In this document: piece after piece, positions 13,301-27,756 of the stretch
Layout of the letters: each line of letters opens with the position of its first letter
Numbering within the stretch: the stretch's first letter is position 1
From: Lucifuga dentata
Taxonomy: Eukaryota; Chordata; Actinopteri; Ophidiiformes; Bythitidae
Direction of reading: 5' to 3'
NCBI GenBank assembly: GCA_014773175.1
Contig: VXCM01000339.1
Coordinates: 434,001 to 498,000, forward strand
Length of the DNA: 64,000 nt
Notes under the pieces: generated by a model
Database searches by the model: none
What the model was told of the DNA's origin: nothing
The model's input: only the letters and a program-made list of their open reading frames with translations
Translations under genes and position numbers: made by a program

Positions 13301-16001
13301 GTCTCTTGCCCTCTGGCCTCCATAGACATGCCGTGCATACTTATCAATAGGCCGCTGTTGGCCCCAGCCACACATCTGTCCTCTACACGGTATAATGATC
13401 CCTGACACAAACACTCGGGGAAGGGATTTCTCCCAATGCTCCTTCAAGGCAACTATTTGATCTTGATGTAACACACTCTCATGAGAGCACGTTTGTATAC
13501 ACATGGCTACGTATGACACACGCACTCACACAAATACACACCAATCTGAGCAAACAAGCTGTAGGCGCTGTATTTGTACCTGTCCTGACTGCGCAAATGT
13601 TTTCATCCCTCACTGAAAAAACACACCATTGCTTATGCTGCTAGTGTGCTGTTATGGTTTGAGGCAAGAGATTTTCTCACAGAACGTGAAGAACACAGCG
13701 GTAGTCTCAAGGTTACGTCTTCCAGATCCCAGGCTAACACACATGCACACACACATGCACACACATTTCTGAAGAGGCTGAAGACTTGTTTTATGTGTTT
13801 GTAGTGCAGATTCATTACTCCCCCTCTCAGTTTCTGATTCAGTTCTCTTCATGTTGAGTCATTTATTCACTGACAGTTCCTCTCTGTGGGGATATGTGAG
13901 TCAGTAGTGCAGAAAGGTGGAGGGATGTCAACAGGACTTAAGGATGAATGTAAAATATTGCATTTCTGCATTATCTTCTTCTGACACTTCATGATTTGTA
14001 ATGCTTCATTGCAACAATAGTAAATTAATATGTAATATGTAAATGTGTGCATAGCTTTTTGGATTGTGAGTTCATGTGGGGTCTCTATATTTAGACTGCT
14101 TTGGATTCAGAATTTCAGTGTGTTTCCATAATTATTTAATTCCCCTAAATGACTTCCATTCCTGAGGGGTGCAGATGAAGGGGGTTCTAGCGCATTATTT
14201 TACTGCATTACTATGCATCTTCTCTATTTTTTGTGCAACATGCCTGCAGTACGCAGCTCTGTGAGTAATTGCAGTGTGTGTGCGTGCGTGCGTGTGTGCA
14301 TGCATGCGTGCGTGTTGCGTGTTTGTGTCTTTCTGCAGTCCTGGGGAAGATCCGCAGTGCAGTGGGGAGTGCCCAGCTGCTAATGTCCCAGAAGTTCCAG
14401 CAGTTCCGGGAGCTGTGTGAGGAGAATCTGGTATGTGTCACCTCATCCCCTGCATTCTCCCANCCCCCCCCCCCACATGACATCATCCTGCACAAATCAT
14501 TCTGACAGGCCAGACCGCTGCTCATTTACTATGCATCTACAGTGGATGTTCTGCACACCCTTGCTGTCGTTCACATACAAAAATATAACTTGCTATGTGG
14601 AAGCTTGGGTTTAATGAACATTGGTTTTTGAAGGCTGATACAAATACAGACATTTCTGTATTAAATCAGCCAAAAGCTGTCATTGCGCAGTTTTGGTGCA
14701 GATATTTACCTCTGTTATTTTTTCATTTGCATGGCAAAACATTAAAAGAAACCTGTGTGTTCCCCTGAATTTTATTCTTGGCAGGGTGGAAAAGCTGTTA
14801 GACATCTAAACCTATCATGTAACAGTAACCTCGCTGCTGCCCCACCCTGCCCCCACCTCCTCTAAGTAGTCCTGCCTTTCAAAAAAAAAAAAGGAAGTTC
14901 TACCTCTGAATGAAAAAGTGACAATTGGTATTGAGCATGTCATTATAAATTAAAATTCCTATAAATAAAATGTCTAGACTGCAGCATCTTTTGAAGAATG
15001 TAGGGTAAGCTTAAGCGTGTGTGTGTGTGTGTGTTCATGTGTATGTGTGTGTATGTTTGGCAATTTTGTTTATTAGAATCCAAATGCACATCCGCGGCCT
15101 ATCTCCCAGGACCTCGCAGGTTTCTGGGACATGCTTCAGCTGTCTATCGAGAACATTAGCCTGAAGTTTGATGAACTCCACCAACTCAAAGCCAACCACT
15201 GGAAACCTCTGACCCCCCCAGAAATTCAGGTGCGGACACATGTCGAAAATATTGGATAAACCAGATTAATACAACTCCATTTTAACTAATGTTACTCACC
15301 TGAGCTGAATTTTGTTTTGGAATGCTGTTGTTAACTCGCATGATATTTGTTCTCATTCTTTAATGTATACTTTGAATTTTACTGTAAGTCCAAATGACTT
15401 GCTAGGCATCACTAAACATCGCTGTAGCATGCATATGTGTTACATACATCATCTTGCCTGCCTGATGTCAGCACTGTATCTGTGCGTGTGTTTTGTTTTG
15501 TCTTGTTGTCGACAGTAAGCTGCTTTTGAGAACCTACTCTACCTGCCATGCACCGTTGGGGCCTGTCCATCTCCAATAGACACTTTTACCTCATGCAAAG
15601 GCCACCGCCATGCTCTCTTACCCCACACCAATGGCTGCCACTGTGAACCATAACCTCATTTAAACTTGCATGCCCTGACATTATGCCAGCAGAGGCTATA
15701 TGTGTTGTTCCTTGCTGTGTTTGCCTGCGGATTTCCATGAGGTCTCAGTGTCCTGTCATTAAGACTATTTGTCATTCCCGTCCAGGAGAGAAAGATGCCC
15801 CCTCTTGTGCCAAAGAAGCCCCAGAAGGGCCACCCTCCCCTGGCTAGGGATCGCTCCCTGGAGAGCTCTGAGCGCCAGCGTCTGGAGGCTCGCAAACGTC
15901 TGCTAGCTGCTAAGCGCGCCGCATCGGTTCGACAGAGCTCTGCCACTGAGAGCGCAGACAGTATCGAGATCTATATCCCCGAGGCTCAGACCAGACTTTG
16001 A
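8636..16001 (+). CDS. dlgap1: DLGAP1 (SAPAP1/GKAP), C-terminal six coding exons
   Basis: Postsynaptic density scaffold that links PSD-95 family guanylate kinase domains to SHANK proteins and to dynein light chain at excitatory synapses. Six exons join in phase: 8636-9021, 9116-9195, 12732-13147, 14339-14430, 15077-15229 and 15786-16001, all with AG/GT borders. They give 447 C-terminal residues; human DLGAP1 has about 977, so the N-terminal half lies before this window. Recognisable blocks are SSCITTYKKTPPPVPPRTT, the GIQV motifs, TRSNSVTTAVQADLD, VSIQGSGNHYHACAADD, the GKAP core with FRELCEENLNPNAHPRP and FWDMLQLSIENISLKFDELH, and the C-terminal IYIPEAQTRL, whose TRL end is a class I PDZ ligand for SHANK. 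The closest paralogue by memory is DLGAP1 rather than DLGAP2-4. Which teleost copy (a or b) cannot be told. The gene is convergent with TGIF1, as in human 18p11. Confidence 0.96.
9116..9195 (+). CDS. dlgap1: DLGAP1 coding exon B
   Basis: An 80-bp exon with acceptor tcctcgcag and donor gtgagc. It encodes VDPEEAGQTEEQSKFQSIGI and continues QVEDERW. It completes the first GIQV motif and carries the second one (FQSIGIQVE). It leaves two bases that complete a Cys codon in the next exon, as in human (KCFRRFTRSNS). Confidence 0.93.
9196..12731 (+). other. DLGAP1 intron between exons B and C
   Basis: Non-coding. It contains a TG run (10355-10391) followed by a GA run (10395-10414), a poly(A) tract with an N at 11009, and CT-rich sequence around 11150-11340. 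I see no conserved gene. Confidence 0.75.
12732..13147 (+). CDS. dlgap1: DLGAP1 coding exon C (start of GKAP core)
   Basis: A 416-bp exon with acceptor ctctgttag and donor GAAGAGA/gtgagt. It encodes HRRMTRSNSVTTAVQADLDD, RQHSRDAATSTVSIQGSGNH, the acidic FDPSILPPPDPWMDSV block and RSVCPRDGRWFLKLLQAETE followed by RMEGWCRQMEQDEMQNELSEE. These are hallmark GKAP-domain strings. The open frame runs past the donor, but the intronic extension has no family similarity. Confidence 0.95.
13148..14338 (+). other. DLGAP1 intron between exons C and D
   Basis: Non-coding, with CA-rich and GTGCGTGC-rich stretches, the latter at 14273-14320 next to the exon D acceptor. The two following introns (14431-15076 and 15230-15785) are likewise empty. 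Confidence 0.75.
14339..14430 (+). CDS. dlgap1: DLGAP1 coding exon D
   Basis: A 92-bp exon with acceptor tttctgcag and donor AATCTG/gtatgt. Joined to exon C it reads ILGKIRSAVGSAQLLMSQKF and then QQFRELCEENL, one of the most conserved GKAP segments. An unresolved base (14463) lies 33 bp into the following intron and does not touch the coding sequence. Confidence 0.95.
15077..15229 (+). CDS. dlgap1: DLGAP1 coding exon E
   Basis: A 153-bp exon in phase 0 on both sides, with acceptor gtttattag and donor ATTCAG/gtgcgg, a somewhat weak donor. It encodes NPNAHPRPISQDLAGFWDML and then QLSIENISLKFDELHQLKAN followed by HWKPLTPPEIQ. This amphipathic helical part of the GKAP domain is nearly identical to mammalian DLGAP1. 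Confidence 0.95.
15786..16001 (+). CDS. dlgap1: DLGAP1 terminal coding exon F
   Basis: Acceptor tcccgtccag; the TGA stop is at 15999-16001. It encodes ERKMPPLVPKKPQKGHPPLA, the basic RLEARKRLLAAKRAASVRQS region and the tail SATESADSIEIYIPEAQTRL. The last residues are the SHANK PDZ ligand. Its start is set by the acceptor, not by the in-frame ATG at 15795. Confidence 0.95.
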   Translation, partial: ERKMPPLVPKKPQKGHPPLARDRSLESSERQRLEARKRLLAAKRAASVRQSSATESADSIEIYIPEAQTRL

Positions 16002-16309
16002 GACACGCAAACACATGCCTACAAGCACCTGGTTAAAGTTTGACACCTCACACACATTATTGTTAAAACACACACGTGCCCAAACTGTCCATTCACACAC
16101 TAGCACTGAATGGAAAGGCTAGGGTGCTAACATACCATAATCACATTTTTTGTGGACTTCCTTGATCACCGGGGTCAGTCGGGTTGGAGGTCGTTTGAAC
16201 GGGAATTGTATGCTTGCAGTATTTATTTATTTATTTATTTATTCCGCTCATTTCCTTCTCCCAGCTTTGATGTAGCACCCACCCACCTCTCCTGCTCAAA
16301 GAATAATCT

Positions 16310-16315
16310 AATAAA
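16310..16315 (+). terminator. Possible DLGAP1 poly(A) signal
   Basis: An AATAAA hexamer lies about 310 bp after the DLGAP1 stop codon, and is the first such signal in the 3' flank. Mammalian DLGAP1 has a longer 3' UTR, so a more distal site within the next few kb is equally possible. Confidence 0.35.
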
Positions 16316-16879
16316 CCCCTTTCACCTTCAGCCAAATACTCCATCAAGTGACCTGCTATAACATAGCAAGCCAGGTGTAGCACAGCAGCCATGCTTCGTA
16401 TAATGTGTTTCAGATGCAGGGAAAGCAGAGGAGACCAGGGAGGGAGGGAGGGAGCATGTATGCGAGCATGTATGAGAGTATGTATGTATCTACATGCGAA
16501 CACACACAAAGGTATGACTGATGCATTATATCTGATGTGTTTAGATTAAATACATCAGATCAAATAGATTACTCTTAAGATCTATCGGCTTATGTTTGGT
16601 CTTTGCCCCTGAATCGGTGGCTGGTATGTTTTTGATTTCTAAACTCAGAAGAAACTTTAATCCAATTTGGGAAAAGCACTCATTTTCTGATCAGAGAAGA
16701 AACTCATAGTGCCAGACTTTAACACAATTCACCCTCTGTCTGAAAGTGGATGTTTCAAATGGCAAGAGGCTGATCTGAGAAAGGAAAGGTCAAGGATCAA
16801 AGGTCAGATTTAGATTTGGGGGCTCTGGAAAGAGTGGAATTATCTGAAAGAATCACTGTTGTGAAATGCCACAAACTAT

Positions 16880-16937
<58 letters not shown>

Positions 16938-19729
16938 TGCATCGTGTGTTGTGTGTGATTCAAATGTTCACTTAAAAAGTGCTTCCTGTTTTTCTAGGTC
17001 TTAAGCCTCCTAGTTCCAAATGATGATAAAGGTAGCAGTATCAACAAACTATAAACAAGAGATCTATCTCATCCATCACTTTAAACTGAGCAAAGAAAAA
17101 ATGTTTTATAACATTTCACACATGCTGACACAAGGTAATCAATAATTCTGTTTCCCATCACTTTTTTACAGCTTCAGCCCTTTCCCATGCTGTGATTAAA
17201 TTGTTTAAGCATCTCAGATGAAACGATCCTCTAAAATACAGATATTTGGTACGACATATTGGTATTTAATATATTTTATTATGCCATTTTCAGACAAAAA
17301 GGGTTTGGCAGAATTGAGATGAAAGGGACTGAAAGGGACTATTTTCTCCTCACTGTGTGCACTATCTCTGCCTCCGAATGAAGCAGTTATCCGAAGGTCA
17401 TATTTTGTATTTATGTTTAATTTAATGATTAATTAGCAGCGATGACTGTTGATCAACATTGTGATTATTATTATGCACTGACGACATGGCCCTTATACTG
17501 TGCTTATGTTTTTTTTATTTCTGTTCTTTAGCATGACAGACACCTTTGTCTTTCTGTTTCAGTGATCAGCCTTAATTTCCAATATGATAGTTGAGCACAA
17601 CAACAGTCTCAGGGGAAGAAGAGTGCAAGTGAGTATGTGTGTGTGAGTGTGCGTGAGAGAGAGCAAGACAGAGAGAGAAAGAGATTGTCAGTGTAACTTC
17701 TTGTTGCTGTGTGTGACCCATGCTAGGCTTGGTCTTTTATTGTATATAACCTCAGTCACCAGGATAGGGTGCGATTTTAGAACAAGGGAAATTAGCGTCA
17801 CTCGGGGTCCATGCCATCTCTAAATGATATTTTTTATTAGAGATCTCAGCCCTGTTTTCTTCATTGTGACAAGGTATTGCTTTCAGCTGCTTGAATGTGG
17901 AGACAATCTTGCACCAATTCAACATCACATCATGTTTTTGGAAACAGAATAGCAGAATTTTTGGTGTGTAGTCCGATCCTTTGTACTGGTTTGACAAAGT
18001 TTTGTGCCACTGTGTAACTATAGGTAAGCATTTATTTCTGCTAATTGTGCTCAGAGTTGCTGTCATTGGACAGCTATAAAATGTTCTTATCTGACATTTT
18101 CATAGAAAGAAGTCTGGTTTGATTAATTAATATTTCCTTTAGGTGGTCAATATAAATTTTAGAGAAATTACATTAAAGTAACAAATGTTCTAACTTCTAT
18201 CAGCCATTTTATGTAGATCACAGTCATTTTAGTTTTTTTTTAATTTTTACTTTGTAACTTGTATTTGAATTGTCTGTCAAATGATCGACTAATTATTTAT
18301 ATTTATTATAATAACAACATATCAATATAATACTCCTGATATAGTAGGGAGTTGAATAGAAGCAGAATGTTGGATTGTGGTTAATTGCCAAATTCAAGAC
18401 ACTTCAGCAATCCTGGCACTTCTGAGGCTTGTGATGTAGTTATATTCAGAACAAACATTCAAGTAAACATTTGTACATAAATGAATGTTTCCCTGTGTAA
18501 ATGTAAATTAAAAAAAAACCCAATCAAATAACATATTAAGCGATATACATTTTATAATTAATGTTATTACACTGTTGATGTTATGGCACGCTCTTATCAG
18601 CATTAAAACAAATTATCATTGACATAATTTTTTGTGTTTACTTCGTTTTTGTCTTTGCATGTGTTTTCAATTGTAATATAAGATTACAGATTACAAGGCC
18701 AGCATGGGGTGTTTTTAGGGCATTTCCTTTCCGCAGGGGCGGGCCCCGTAATTAGACAGCACTTTTGGCCTTGGTTTAGCCTCGTCACTCAAGTGTATGG
18801 CGCTTCTCGTGATTCATCATTCACACATCAATCATGCTCAGAAGAGGCATGCTGACCTCAGGGGCCAGAGTTCAGGGATGGGGGTTTGGAAGAGGGTGTC
18901 ATCTTTATAAGATGAGTAAGTCTACCTTTGTGGGCTACATTTTCCCAGAATGTGTCTGGAGCCGTAATTGAACTTTTATTTTATACATCCTCCAGGGTTG
19001 GACCCAGTCCAAAAGTAGCTATCTGTGCAAAACCCAACATGCATTCTGCACATATGTTGATGATCGTCCAATACAGACACTTAGGTGCCATGTTCCAGCC
19101 AAGATCAGGCAACTAGAACAGTTGTTATGCTTTGATTACTTGCATATTATAAACTGTAATCTTAATGCTTAATATCAATCAAGCTAACAGAGCATTTATA
19201 ACAAAAGCTTATAGTTTTGATTCCTTTCAGCTGAGAAAAATGTATTTACAAGGCTCCAGAAAAAAACAGGATATGATTAGAAGGGGACTGCCTCTGCAAA
19301 TACAGACAACAAATGCTATTGAAGCCAATAGAAAAGAGAACAGCTGTCTGCTGAGCCTTGAACAAGCTAGAAAACCAAGTTGTAAGTAGCCTTACAGTCA
19401 CTCTATTGAGACACAGACACAGAAAAACCACTGCTGGCAGGAAACTGGTGATGTCTGCTATTTGCTTGTGTTAATTTATGCAGGATCATGCTAATTGCCA
19501 GGAGCTGTTGTAAACCTCTCACATGCAGGAATGTCTCCTAATGGTAGCCTGTGGAAAGACATGAACAACAAGCTATTTCTCTCCTGTACCTCCTGCTTTT
19601 ATTAACTGGATATTCTGACTCAATACACTTTTCTTATCCCTCAAAGTGTGTTCGTATCAAGCACTCTGTGTGATGCACACAAGGAGAAATTACCAGGCGG
19701 ATCAATTCTGAGATGTAGAAAAACAAAAC
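16316..19729. other. Intergenic / 3' UTR region between convergent DLGAP1 and TGIF1
   Basis: Contains a 46-bp (TG)n array (16882-16927) and otherwise AT-rich unique sequence. No gene is seen. A GC-richer, unique-looking segment at about 18690-18900 contains GTAATTAGACAG and could be a conserved regulatory element or part of a long DLGAP1 3' UTR; comparison with other fish would tell. Confidence 0.6.
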
Positions 19730-19735
19730 TTTATT
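19730..19735 (-). terminator. TGIF1 poly(A) signal candidate
   Basis: A minus-strand AATAAA (plus-strand tttatt) follows the TGIF1 coding end at a typical UTR distance and faces the DLGAP1 3' end. Confidence 0.45.
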
Positions 19736-20638
19736 TGAATCCCATGTGACCCCTGTTTGCCACAAACATTGCACAGTATGAAAAGAAATCACATCATTGG
19801 GCATCATGTCACATTAACTGTACACATGGTCCTGTTATACATGAAAATGCTTTTTTTTTTTTCTTTTTTTTTTTGGTGATTTCTTAATGCTGTCTTTGTC
19901 AGACATCTGTAGTGTTTAATTTTCCAGTCCACTGGCCGTCGTTTAAGCTGAGTGATGGGATGAAGGCTCAGACTAAGAACCTGCTACATTGGTCATCTGA
20001 AATATCCCTTGAGGGGAAATGAGTTAAAAAAAAAAAAAAGCACAGACGTTTTTTTTTCTTTTAAAATGGCTAAAAGTAAAAGTAAATTACAAAATCAAAA
20101 CTATACTCATGAAAAAACATTTACTACAGTAGTGAATAAGTTTGTCATAGATGCCAAGAGCAATGTACGTTTAAGACACTGAGATGACCTTCCTCTGCCT
20201 TAGTGTGCAAACAAACGAGGCAGACTAATCATGAACTGATCTCTGAAATGTAAAACGGTAAATGTGTGAAGAATCAAACAATCTTTTTTCTAGCTCTAGC
20301 TCCATTCTCTAAAATATATATAATGGAAAGACATAAGACAGGCAGCATTTCTCTGATAACATTTTTGGTCCCTGTGTGCAAATAAGATACACATGTAGAT
20401 ACATACGCATGTATATGAAATGAATAAACAACTTACAGCCAAGGCACCTTGATACAGTTTTTTTTCAATAAAAAACATCCTCATCAATTTGATTGGTATA
20501 CCAAAAATAGAAATGATCAGGCTTTCATGTGGATTTGTTCTCTGTTGCGTGCAGATAAAGTCACTGAACTCTGAATAGTTTCATAGTCGAGAAACGAGCA
20601 AGTCTCTTTTCCCTCCTCTTCTTCTGTTACGTTCTCCT
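19730..20638 (-). other. Probable TGIF1 3' UTR with poly(A) signal at its end
   Basis: No coding potential. It contains A/T runs (19849-19875, 20025-20055) and ends at AATAAA on the minus strand (19735-19730), about 900 bp past the stop. That length is plausible for TGIF1. The 3' end itself is inferred from the hexamer only. Confidence 0.5.
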
Positions 20639-24063
<3,425 letters not shown>

Positions 24064-24339
24064 CTCCGTCTGAAAATGCCCAGTTTTTCTCGTCAAAGCG
24101 CAGGAGAAATGTGTTCTGTTTTTAGTCCTTGCAGTTTTTTTCTTCTTTTCCTCCAGATATCCCCCAGTGTGTATCCGAATAGTGAAAAATCCTTCACCAA
24201 AAACTCGTTTTCCCCTTTATGGATTTTTTTTTTCTCTTGTCCGTTTATATTTGTTGGATGACTTGAGGGGGTTACCTGAGATCTGCGTCCCTTCGGCTCA
24301 AAGCCCTTTTCTCATTGACTGTGTGTTTGATCGTGAAAC

Positions 24340-24375
24340 TGGGTGACAGCTATCTTTGACAGCTGCGTGACTCAA
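24340..24375. promoter_or_regulatory. TGIF1 promoter: paired TGACAGCT sites plus AP-1 site
   Basis: About 280-310 bp upstream of the TGIF1 start codon there are two identical TGACAGCT octamers (24344-24351 and 24357-24364, starts 13 bp apart). A TGACTCA (24368-24374) follows at once. TGACAG is the binding core of TALE homeoproteins (TGIF, MEIS, PREP), and TGACTCA is the AP-1 consensus. Autoregulation is an inference. Confidence 0.4.
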
Positions 24376-25444
24376 CGCACAGAGATCCTCCCACTGTGGA
24401 GGGCAGAGGAAAAATCTCTGACATCAGCATGGCTTGTTCCACTGACATGGATACAGTCTCACCAAGCCTCAACTGCTGCATACCCCTAACAAAGCCAAAC
24501 AGACACACAAAATAAAATGCATTGAATTATTTTCAGCATGTATGGAATTAAATTAGTTGCACATTCAAAATAACATCAAACAAAAATAGCAACACAGTGT
24601 TGCAGTCCTCGAAACGTTGTTACAAGCTATATTTTCTCGATGGGGTTATATGTTGTACATTTAGTAGCAAGTTTGTGCCTTTATTATTTTTGTTTGTGCG
24701 TATTTAAGGGTGAGTGTAGCTTCATGTCCTATTGTATTACTGTATTTTTTTTTATAAGGGATCTATAGTGTTTATCATATGATAACTAGTGTTACATCTT
24801 AATTCAGTTTTCCTTATCTCTTTTCTAGCCCCCATATGTAATGATTCTGTTTGTATTTTCTATTTTTTTATGATTATTGGAGACGATGGAATATGTTTAT
24901 ACACAGTAGGCTATATGTTGGTGTTTTATTCTGGGATGGTGATCCAACCTTGAGGCAGCTGGAGGTCAATGCATTAGTTCAGGTTACTAAAGACAACGGT
25001 TCGCTGACGGAAAAGATCAATGCCTTCATTTGTATGCGACGCACAACCTTGCGACAGCTGCTGTAGCATCGTCTCTTTGCATTCATTTGTTCCAGACAGC
25101 CATTCATCTTTTCTCTCTGCATCGAAAGCCAAATGTCGTCTCCTTGCGTGCGTTTGTGGTACTACACTTGGATGCAAACTAATGTATCAAAGATCAAATA
25201 AGGGCCTCAGACGCCCTCTGGTGGTTATTATGATGCGTCACGTCGGATTACTTAGAAAATGGCTATTAGTATATAAAGTTGCTTTAAGTATAGTTTTTCT
25301 ATATTTTGAATTTAATAATCTATTCCTTTCTTTGTCTACCTCTTCTTCTACATCATCATCTTCTTGTAGTAATATTGATTTTGCTCCATTATCAATTGGT
25401 GACTAATCTTTTATATATGTATTAAGCCATCATTCTTACCAAGG

Positions 25445-25494
<50 letters not shown>

Positions 25495-27600
25495 GCGGGG
25501 GGGGGCTAAACCCAGACAAGCTCAGTCAGACAATATGTTAAAAATAGTCATAAGATTGAGCCTGCTTGCAGTATGACTGCTGTTGCCAGTAAGCCATTGC
25601 CAGTTCCATTCCACAGTTATAAGTATTTGTATTAACTAATACTGGATAATAAGTCATATGTCATGGTGAAAGAAAAAAGAAATATTGTTTGTCTTTCAAC
25701 AATTTATTCAGAAACAAATCATGTTATACAATGAGATAATTATTATTATTAATTAGGCGTAATTGTTAGTGTAGTAGTAGTAGTAGTAGTAGTTTTCAGT
25801 CCTGATATGGCTGCAATAATAGCGATTAATTACATAAATTCAGTAAATGCAATAACATTAACAAGCTGTCACTTGATCTTTTCTTTAATTGTAATATGTT
25901 ATAGGAGTTTTTCTGAAGGAGTCATCTGTGTGTGCTGAGCTGAGAATTCCAATGTGATGATGGTGTGCTGAGTGTATGAGACCACTTTTTAAGAAAGCCT
26001 AATAGTATCATTAAGCCTTTAAGCCTTTGAATCCTCTTTAGTCAAACAATTGGTATAACTAAATCAGTCAATTATCTTTCTTCTTTATTTCCCACCTATT
26101 CAGGGCATGTGAATAATCAATTGGCTTATAAACTTCAGACTCAGCCCAGAGCAGAACTAGCTTTTTTTGATGGGTGGTAAATGCCACACATCAAAAATTC
26201 AAAAATGTTTGTTAATTCCTGTAGGAATTAACAAACATTTGGGACACACATACAGGAAATTGTAAATAAATCATCCTATTGTAACACATTACTTGGGTTA
26301 CACTTTACTACTCAACACTGTGACACATTAAATCCTTAACATTTGCGCCTTGTGGTGAAACTTCACTGATAGCTCCTTCAGTCATAACCTGAAAGAGGAG
26401 ATCTGTGTCAAGTTGTATTCAGACAGCAGCAACATACAGGATGTAAAGATGAACTTGACTACAAAATGAAATCTTAACATTACTTTTAAATGTACCATTC
26501 TTAATTAAGTTGGAGGTGTCTGTACATAGTCCATATAGTTGAAGATAGCAGGATATATTTTCCTGATGCTACAATTTTTACACATTATGAAAAACAACTA
26601 TAGAAAATAGATCATTTTTTGGTCACATTTTTTCAGTGTTACATTGAGGTTGAGCCAAATCTTTCCTACAAAAACAGAGTGGATGTGGTTGCTAATTTTT
26701 CTAAAACTCCAGTTATCGAACATTGTTTTAGCATAATCAAGTTGATCATGATTATGTAATAATTTTATTTTTGGAGATCACAAGTTAAATTAAACAATTT
26801 CAGTGAGGTCATTAACATTTGTGGTGATATAACACTTTAAGATCAAGTCTGTATTATTTTTAAGATGCTGGCCTGGATTGCGCCCTATGAACTGAATGCA
26901 CACACTTATAAAGATCTGGTGAATGAGTGTCTGAAATCTTAAAAAAAAAAAAAAAAANAAAAAAAAAAAAAAAAACCAAACAAACCCCTCAAACGTTAGT
27001 AAGAATGGGAGCTCTTGTAATCTCCTTTCGGTTGAATTGATTACTCTATTTATCACTTAATTCTATGGCAGAAAATTGAACAAAATTAATCATTGATTAT
27101 TTTTATACTCAATCATTTCAGCCTTTTATCCAGGGAAAAAAAAAATACTGCTTATGAAATGTGATGATTTTGAGCTGTCAACCCATGTTACTAATAACAT
27201 TAAAAGTAGCTGATTCCATTAGATGTGCTGGAACCTCCCTGTCATCATTAATATTATCAGTTATTATTCTCCTGTTTTAACAAGTCAAAATCAGAAAAAA
27301 AGAGTAGTTGATGTATTTACTGTTGGATATTTGAGATTAAATGATTAATATCAAATATAGTGTTAAAAAAACACTAGGTTAAAAGATTTTAATAGGGCAA
27401 AAAAATATATTTATTGAGATTCTTCCCTCTATCTTAACCTTAATTTTACTTCATTTTTCAAAACTAATTATTTTATTTAGAAAGTGCGTTAACGGAACTT
27501 ACACGTTTCATTCTGTCTGGTTTGATGGAGGTAAAGAATGCAGATCCAGTTACGCTTCGAGGTCTAAACTTAGGGACGCAAATGACGCAAGGTGTCTAAA
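24376..27600. other. Divergent intergenic region between TGIF1 and OTUD1
   Basis: AT-rich. It includes a (TG)n array (25447-25486), a (TAG)n run near 25774-25793, a perfect palindrome (26203-26240), and a poly(A) tract with an N at 26958. No coding sequence is supported. Confidence 0.7.
26203..26240. repeat. Perfect 38-bp palindrome (18-bp arms)
   Basis: Arm AAATGTTTGTTAATTCCT (26203-26220), spacer GT, then its exact reverse complement at 26223-26240. No TTAA-type target duplication or longer element is apparent around it. Confidence 0.95.
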
Positions 27601-27756
27601 CTGGACTGTATCCTCCTGTGTGTGTCAGGATTGAGGACCATGGAGACGTTCCCTACAACTCTGCTGTTGTTGATGACATGCTGAGTATTTTTAGGTGTTG
27701 TTGTCATGTTTCCGTAACAGCCCGGCTGCGCGTTCAGTATAAAGGAGCCCTTCAAA

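Noticed and set aside
27738..27743. TATAAA just upstream of the OTUD1 start codon
   Set aside because: Only about 14-19 bp before the ATG. A TATA box there would start transcription within the coding sequence, so it is probably a chance match.
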